Assembly: GCA_042096155.1 (NCBI GenBank)
Contig: JBELMC010000001.1
Location: 62,001 to 126,000 of the forward strand
DNA length: 64,000 nt
Reading direction: 5' to 3'
DNA from: Dinoroseobacter sp042096155
GTDB lineage: Bacteria; Pseudomonadota; Alphaproteobacteria; Rhodobacterales; Rhodobacteraceae
The first letter of the stretch is position 1. The number at the start of each line of letters is the position of its first letter. The position numbers were made by a program, and so were the translations under genes. Shown one piece after another: positions 60,294 through 64,000 of the stretch. The notes below the pieces were generated by a model. It was not told where the DNA came from and searched no databases. It worked only from the letters and a program-made list of their open reading frames with translations.

Positions 60294-60782
60294 CTAGATC
60301 GCCGCGAGCAACGCCTCGCCACCGGACACCTCGCACATGCCCGGAGCATCTTCGGCCTGCAAAATCTTGACCACGCCATCTTCCACCAACATCGCATAGC
60401 GTTTGGACCGCGCGACGAGACCTGCGGGCGGCGCATCGAAATCCATGCCCATCGCCTTGGTGAACGTACTCTGCGCATCGCCCAGCATGGTGATTCCGGC
60501 CTCTGCTGCACCGGTGACCTCGCCCCAGCTTTTCATCACAAACGGATCGTTCACCGAGACACAGATGATCTCATCGACACCTTTGGCAGCAAACTGGTCC
60601 TTGGTGCGGATAAAGCTCGGCACATGGGCAGAGTGGCAGGTCGGCGTGAACGCGCCTGGCACGGCAAAGATAACCACCTTGCGGCCTTTGGTCAGTGCTG
60701 CCATTTCGACAGCTTCTGGGCCGCTTTCGCCGATTTTAACCAAGCTTGCGTCCGGCAGTGCGTCACCTGCGGAAATTGCCAT
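60294..60782 (-). CDS. Peroxiredoxin, Prx5/type II subfamily
   Basis: A 162-residue thiol peroxidase reducing peroxides. The peroxidatic Cys49 sits in VPGAFTPTCHSAHVPSF, a second cysteine in EIICVSVNDPFVMKSWG, and a third, Cys150, in DAPGMCEVSGGEALLAAI near the C-terminus. The GAFTPTCS-type motif marks the Prx5 branch, probably glutathione or glutaredoxin dependent. Start at 60782 gives the usual N-terminus MAISAGDALPDASL. Divergent from the flavoprotein gene. Confidence 0.93.
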   Translation of the reverse strand: MAISAGDALPDASLVKIGESGPEAVEMAALTKGRKVVIFAVPGAFTPTCHSAHVPSFIRTKDQFAAKGVDEIICVSVNDPFVMKSWGEVTGAAEAGITMLGDAQSTFTKAMGMDFDAPPAGLVARSKRYAMLVEDGVVKILQAEDAPGMCEVSGGEALLAAI

Positions 60783-60863
60783 ATCTGTGATTCCTCTGGA
60801 TTGTGTTCGTGCCGATGTCACATATAGGGTGCCATGCAAGCGCACCAGAGCAAAGGTCAAAAC

Positions 60864-62072
60864 ATGTCTCACATCGTGGTTATCGGGGCCGGTCAGGCTG
60901 GGTCCTCTCTTGTTGCCAAACTGCGCAAGACAGGGTTCGACGGCGACGTTACCTTAATCGGCGAAGAGCCCGTTCTTCCCTATCAAAGACCCCCTCTTTC
61001 AAAAGGGTACCTGCTTGGCGATATGGGGCTGGAGCGTCTGTATCTGCGCCCCGAGGCTTTTTACACTGACCAGAACATCACGTTGCACCTGGGCCAACGG
61101 GTCACCGGGATCGATCCGGCGTCTCAAACGATAGATCTTGGCGATGCAGTGCTCCGCTATAGTCAGTTGGCTTTAACGACAGGCTCAGCCCCGCGTCATT
61201 TGCCAGCCAGTATTGGCGGCAATCTTGGCGGTGTTCATGTGGTCCGCACCTTATCGGATGTCGATCATATGGCGGCGGGGGTCACCGAAAACGCCCGGGT
61301 CTTGATCGTCGGCGGCGGGTATATTGGGCTGGAGGCCGCCGCCGTCTGCGCCAAAAAGGGCATGCAGGTCGTTTTGGTCGAGATGGCCGAGCGCATCTTG
61401 CAACGCGTGGCCGCCGCCGCCACCAGTGATTTTTTTCGCGATCTGCATACCCAAAACGGGGTCGATATCCGCGAGGGCGTCGGACTGACCCGGCTGCTTG
61501 GCGAAACACGGGTCGAGGGCGCTATTTTGACCGACGGGACCCAGCTTGCGCTTGATATGGTTATCGTCGGTGTCGGCATCACACCGGGCACAGCACTGGC
61601 GGACGCCGCCGGTCTGACCCTCGACAACGGGATCGCCACCGACGCTTTGGGCCGCACCTCAGACAGGTCGATTTGGTCGGCGGGTGATTGCGCCTCCTTT
61701 GTTTATCGCGGATCTCGTATCCGGTTAGAATCGGTTCAAAACGCCATTGATCAAGCCGAATGCGTCGCCGAGAATATGCTCGGCGCTGACAAGCCCTATC
61801 TTCCAAAACCTTGGTTTTGGTCCGACCAATATGACGTCAAATTGCAGATTGCAGGTCTGAATTCGGGTTATGACAGCACCGTCACGCGCCCTGGTGACAA
61901 ACCCGGAACTCAGTCGGTCTGGTATTATGAAGGAGAGACGTTGCGCGCCGTCGACGCGATGAACGACCCGCGCGCCTATATGATTGGCAAACGGCTGATC
62001 GAGGCGGACAAATCGCCTGCAGCTGCCACCATCGCAGATCCCTCAACGGCTCTCAAATCCCTTTTGGGATGA
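60864..62072 (+). CDS. FAD/NAD-dependent ferredoxin reductase-type oxidoreductase
   Basis: A 402-residue flavoprotein like rhodocoxin or putidaredoxin reductase. IVVIGAGQAGSSLVAKLR (FAD), EEPVLPYQRPPLSKGYLLG, LALTTGSAPRHLP, VLIVGGGYIGLEAAAVCAKKG (NAD), MVIVGVGITPGTALADAAGL, SIWSAGDCASF and the C-terminal KPWFWSDQYDVKLQIAGLN complete the family order. It would pass electrons from NADH to a [2Fe-2S] ferredoxin serving a P450 or dioxygenase; no such partner is nearby. Its stop overlaps rsmD (ATGA). Confidence 0.92.
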   Translation: MSHIVVIGAGQAGSSLVAKLRKTGFDGDVTLIGEEPVLPYQRPPLSKGYLLGDMGLERLYLRPEAFYTDQNITLHLGQRVTGIDPASQTIDLGDAVLRYSQLALTTGSAPRHLPASIGGNLGGVHVVRTLSDVDHMAAGVTENARVLIVGGGYIGLEAAAVCAKKGMQVVLVEMAERILQRVAAAATSDFFRDLHTQNGVDIREGVGLTRLLGETRVEGAILTDGTQLALDMVIVGVGITPGTALADAAGLTLDNGIATDALGRTSDRSIWSAGDCASFVYRGSRIRLESVQNAIDQAECVAENMLGADKPYLPKPWFWSDQYDVKLQIAGLNSGYDSTVTRPGDKPGTQSVWYYEGETLRAVDAMNDPRAYMIGKRLIEADKSPAAATIADPSTALKSLLG

Positions 62073-62632
62073 GGATCATCGCTGGCAGCCGCAAGGGCCT
62101 CCATCTGAGCAGCGTCGGCAAAGGCGACAGCGGCGCGCATTTGCGCCCCACTTCAGACCGTGTGCGCGAAGCTTTGTTCAACACGCTCGCCGGGGGCAGG
62201 TTTGGCGATCCCTTGACCGACGCGATCGTTCTGGATCTGTTTGCAGGCACCGGCGCGCTGGCTTTCGAGGCCCTGTCGCGCGGCGCAGCTTCCGCGGTGC
62301 TGGTCGAAAACGGACGCGTCGCCCAAAAGCTGATTGCTGAAAACACCCGGTTAACCAAGTTCGAAGACCAGGTTTCCGTATTGCCGTGCGACGCCAAAAA
62401 GATGCCACAGAACCGGGGCGCGGCGGCGAATCTGGTGTTTCTCGATCCGCCCTATGGTGTTCAATTGGGAACATTTTCGATTAATTGTGCATATCGCAAT
62501 GGTTGGATTGCCCCTGCAGCTTTGATCATTTGGGAAGAAAATGCGCCCCAGGCCGCGCCTGACGGGTTTACCCTTTTGGATCACCGCCGTTATGGCGGAA
62601 CCCATGTCACCGTGTTGAAAGCACCTGCTTAG
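62069..62632 (+). CDS. rsmD: 16S rRNA (guanine-966-N2)-methyltransferase RsmD
   Basis: A 187-residue methyltransferase acting on G966 of 16S rRNA. MRIIAGSRKGLHL, RPTSDRVREALFNTL, the SAM site VLDLFAGTGALAFEALSRG and the catalytic NLVFLDPPYG are diagnostic. Coupled to the flavoprotein gene by a 4-base overlap, and its end overlaps the convergent map gene by four bases. Confidence 0.94.
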   Translation: MRIIAGSRKGLHLSSVGKGDSGAHLRPTSDRVREALFNTLAGGRFGDPLTDAIVLDLFAGTGALAFEALSRGAASAVLVENGRVAQKLIAENTRLTKFEDQVSVLPCDAKKMPQNRGAAANLVFLDPPYGVQLGTFSINCAYRNGWIAPAALIIWEENAPQAAPDGFTLLDHRRYGGTHVTVLKAPA

Positions 62633-63453
62633 CCGTAAGTAGGATGGAACTTTCCTGCAGCAGAAAGCGTAAAGATTTCCGCACCTTCGCTGGTAATTCC
62701 AATAGAATGCTCGAATTGCGCGCTCAACGATTTGTCGCGGGTCACGGCGGTCCAGTCATCCCCCAGCACCTTGGTTTCAGGACGTCCCAGATTTACCATC
62801 GGCTCAATCGTGAAAAACATGCCTTCTTCCAGCTTCGGCCCGGTTCCAGCGCGCCCATAATGTAGCACATTTGGGGGTGCGTGGAACACTCGCCCCAACC
62901 CATGGCCGCAAAAGTCCCGGACAACGCTCATACGCTGCGGTTCGACAAAAGACTGAATCGCATGACCAATATCGCCAAATGTATTGCCCGGCTTGGCCGC
63001 CTCGATCCCCTTGAACAGCGCTTCATGGGTGACTTCAATCAACCGTTCCGCTTTGCGCGCCAATTTGCCCGCAACAAACATCCGACTGGTATCGCCAAAC
63101 CAGCCATCCACAATAACTGTGACGTCGATATTCAAAATATCACCGTCTTTCAATATTTTAGAGCTTGGAATTCCATGGCAGACAACATGGTTGATCGAAA
63201 TACATGACGCATGTTTATAGCCCTTGTAACCAATTGTTGCCGAGGTCGCGCCAGCGTCATGCACCATCTGCTCGATCGCTGAATCGATCGCTTCAGTCGT
63301 CACACCCGGCTGCACCATCGGGGCGATATCATCCAAAATACGCGCGGCCAAAGCCCCGGCTTGATACATGCCTGCGAAATCCTCTGGGTCGTAAAGGCGG
63401 ATGCCGTCGCGGTTCACACGGCCTTTGCTTGGATGGTCCACAGGACACCTCAT
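62629..63453 (-). CDS. map: Methionine aminopeptidase, type I
   Basis: A 274-residue metalloprotease removing the initiator methionine. TIGYKGYKHASCISINHVVCHGIPSS-type substrate region, the metal ligands in LNIDVTVIVDGWFGDTSRM, the histidine in FCGHGLGRVFHAPPNVLHYG, TIEPMVNLG and FEHSIGITSEGAEIFT are complete. A ~15-residue extension (MRCPVDHPSKGRVNRDGIRL) precedes the core and is common in relatives. Followed upstream on the same strand by sfsA. Confidence 0.95.
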   Translation of the reverse strand: MRCPVDHPSKGRVNRDGIRLYDPEDFAGMYQAGALAARILDDIAPMVQPGVTTEAIDSAIEQMVHDAGATSATIGYKGYKHASCISINHVVCHGIPSSKILKDGDILNIDVTVIVDGWFGDTSRMFVAGKLARKAERLIEVTHEALFKGIEAAKPGNTFGDIGHAIQSFVEPQRMSVVRDFCGHGLGRVFHAPPNVLHYGRAGTGPKLEEGMFFTIEPMVNLGRPETKVLGDDWTAVTRDKSLSAQFEHSIGITSEGAEIFTLSAAGKFHPTYG

Positions 63454-63502
63454 TTTTGCAATTCGCGCCTTATATCAGGAGTATGTGGGATTCACTAGGG
63501 AA

Positions 63503-64000
63503 TCAACACGCGCGTGACGTGGGGTCTAGTTCATGGGGCCTGTCCAACCAGACCCCATCGAGGGTCATTTCAGCGCCATAAGAGAGCATCTCGACACCGG
63601 CGGCGCGGGCGGCATCGAACGCGCGGGCATAGCCCGGATCCAGATCAGCCGCGATGCGCAATCCGCTACAATCGGTACGCTGAATCAGATACACCATCAC
63701 GGCACGATGGCCTGCGCAAACCATATTTGTCAGCTCTGCCAAATGCTTGGCACCGCGATCTGTCACACAGTCCGGAAACTCCGCCCAAGGCGTGTTGCGC
63801 CGTAACGTAACACTTTTCACTTCGACATAGGCATCGGGTAACCCCTTGGCCCGGCATAAAAAATCCACTCTAGACCGCAAACCATAGGGAACCTCCGCTC
63901 GGATATCGGTATAGTCAGACAGCGCAGGAACCAGCCCGGCTCTGAGGCCTTCACCCACCACTTTATTGGGCACACCAGTGTCGATCCCAGCCAAATTTGC
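63503..64000 (-). CDS. sfsA: Sugar fermentation stimulation protein SfsA, partial
   Basis: C-terminal 165 residues; the N-terminus lies beyond the right edge. NLAGIDTGVPNKVVGEGLRA, SRVDFLCRAKGLPDAYVEVK, SVTLRRNTPWAEFPD, TDRGAKHLAELTNMVCAGHR and VMVYLIQRTDCSGLRIA are SfsA signatures. The conserved DFL...EVKSVT pattern recalls PD-(D/E)XK nucleases, and DNA binding is reported for E. coli SfsA, but its role remains unclear. It precedes map in the same direction by about 50 bases. Confidence 0.93.
   Translation of the reverse strand, partial: ANLAGIDTGVPNKVVGEGLRAGLVPALSDYTDIRAEVPYGLRSRVDFLCRAKGLPDAYVEVKSVTLRRNTPWAEFPDCVTDRGAKHLAELTNMVCAGHRAVMVYLIQRTDCSGLRIAADLDPGYARAFDAARAAGVEMLSYGAEMTLDGVWLDRPHELDPTSRAC

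Noticed and set aside
1..64000. CRISPR arrays, tRNA/rRNA genes, insertion sequences and prophage
   Set aside because: I looked for spaced repeats, cloverleaf-like gaps and transposase or phage motifs and saw none; gaps are too short or already explained.

Overview
The window reads as a chromosomal segment of an alphaproteobacterium of the Rhodobacterales, most likely the Roseobacter group. The evidence is gene content and order: an aa3-type cytochrome c oxidase subunit IV microprotein, the SDR-uvrC-pgsA-moaD-moaE string, pyrB and a pyrC-like gene separated by small genes, a MobB protein with an extra C-terminal domain, and glnK-amtB. The DNA is GC-rich and densely coding, with many 4-base ATGA/GTGA stop-start overlaps. 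I see no rRNA, tRNA, CRISPR array, insertion sequence, phage gene or integrase, so this is core genome rather than an island.

Layout. 1-2.6 kb (minus): fdhD-mobA-mobB, molybdenum cofactor maturation. 2.6-3.7 kb: azlCD branched-chain amino acid exporter. 3.8-8.8 kb: RND adaptor and pump. 8.9-13.4 kb: a DsbD-domain periplasmic protein, YqgE, a Sua5-type threonylcarbamoyl-AMP synthase, a wrecked acyl-CoA dehydrogenase gene, a metallo-hydrolase, an apparent glutamine amidotransferase remnant and a DUF6356 protein. 13.5-17.3 kb: Lrp regulator, oxidase subunit IV, a lipoprotein, moaB, yghU and a family-4-like uracil-DNA glycosylase. 17.4-22.6 kb: pyrB, three unknown genes, a pyrC-like gene without its metal ligands, plsY, a DUF805 gene and a decayed second DUF805 copy. 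22.6-31.1 kb: rsmE-unknown-gshA facing ubiA, an OmpA-domain protein with a small coiled-coil partner, and a class A PBP. 31.4-33.2 kb: glnK-amtB ending in a strong terminator. 33.2-45 kb: an aromatic/aspartate aminotransferase, sulfurtransferase, smpB, dapA, slt, an EamA exporter, separate mnmD and mnmC2 genes, and moaE-moaD-pgsA-uvrC. 45-51.9 kb: SDR, cation antiporter, a zinc-ribbon microprotein, S49 peptidase, and glpK-glpD facing glpR. 52-56.6 kb: mlaA-mlaC and a type I secretion ABC/HlyD pair. 56.7-64 kb: ridA-gdpD-FemAB-like-phhB-mscS, a peroxiredoxin, a ferredoxin-reductase-type flavoprotein, rsmD, map and the end of sfsA.

How the genes work together. Six molybdenum-cofactor genes (fdhD, mobA, mobB, moaB, moaD, moaE) lie in three separate places and imply formate dehydrogenase or other molybdoenzymes elsewhere. 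Nitrogen sensing and ammonium uptake (glnK-amtB), glycerol catabolism (glpK/glpD/glpR), envelope upkeep (mlaA/mlaC, PBP, Slt, plsY, pgsA) and tRNA/rRNA modification (Sua5, MnmD/MnmC2, RsmE, RsmD) are the main themes.

The least expected content is local gene decay. A heavily deleted acyl-CoA dehydrogenase, an apparent amidotransferase stub and a dead DUF805 paralogue sit within about 11 kb. Other points of note are a family-4-like glycosylase lacking three of four Fe-S cysteines, a pyrC-like protein lacking the HxH motif and translationally chained to pyrB through three unknown small genes, an RND pump with an extra pair of membrane segments after each half, and a MobB fused to an RNase H-like domain. 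No wholly new system is proven; the pyrB-to-pyrC chain is the best candidate for uncharacterised biology.
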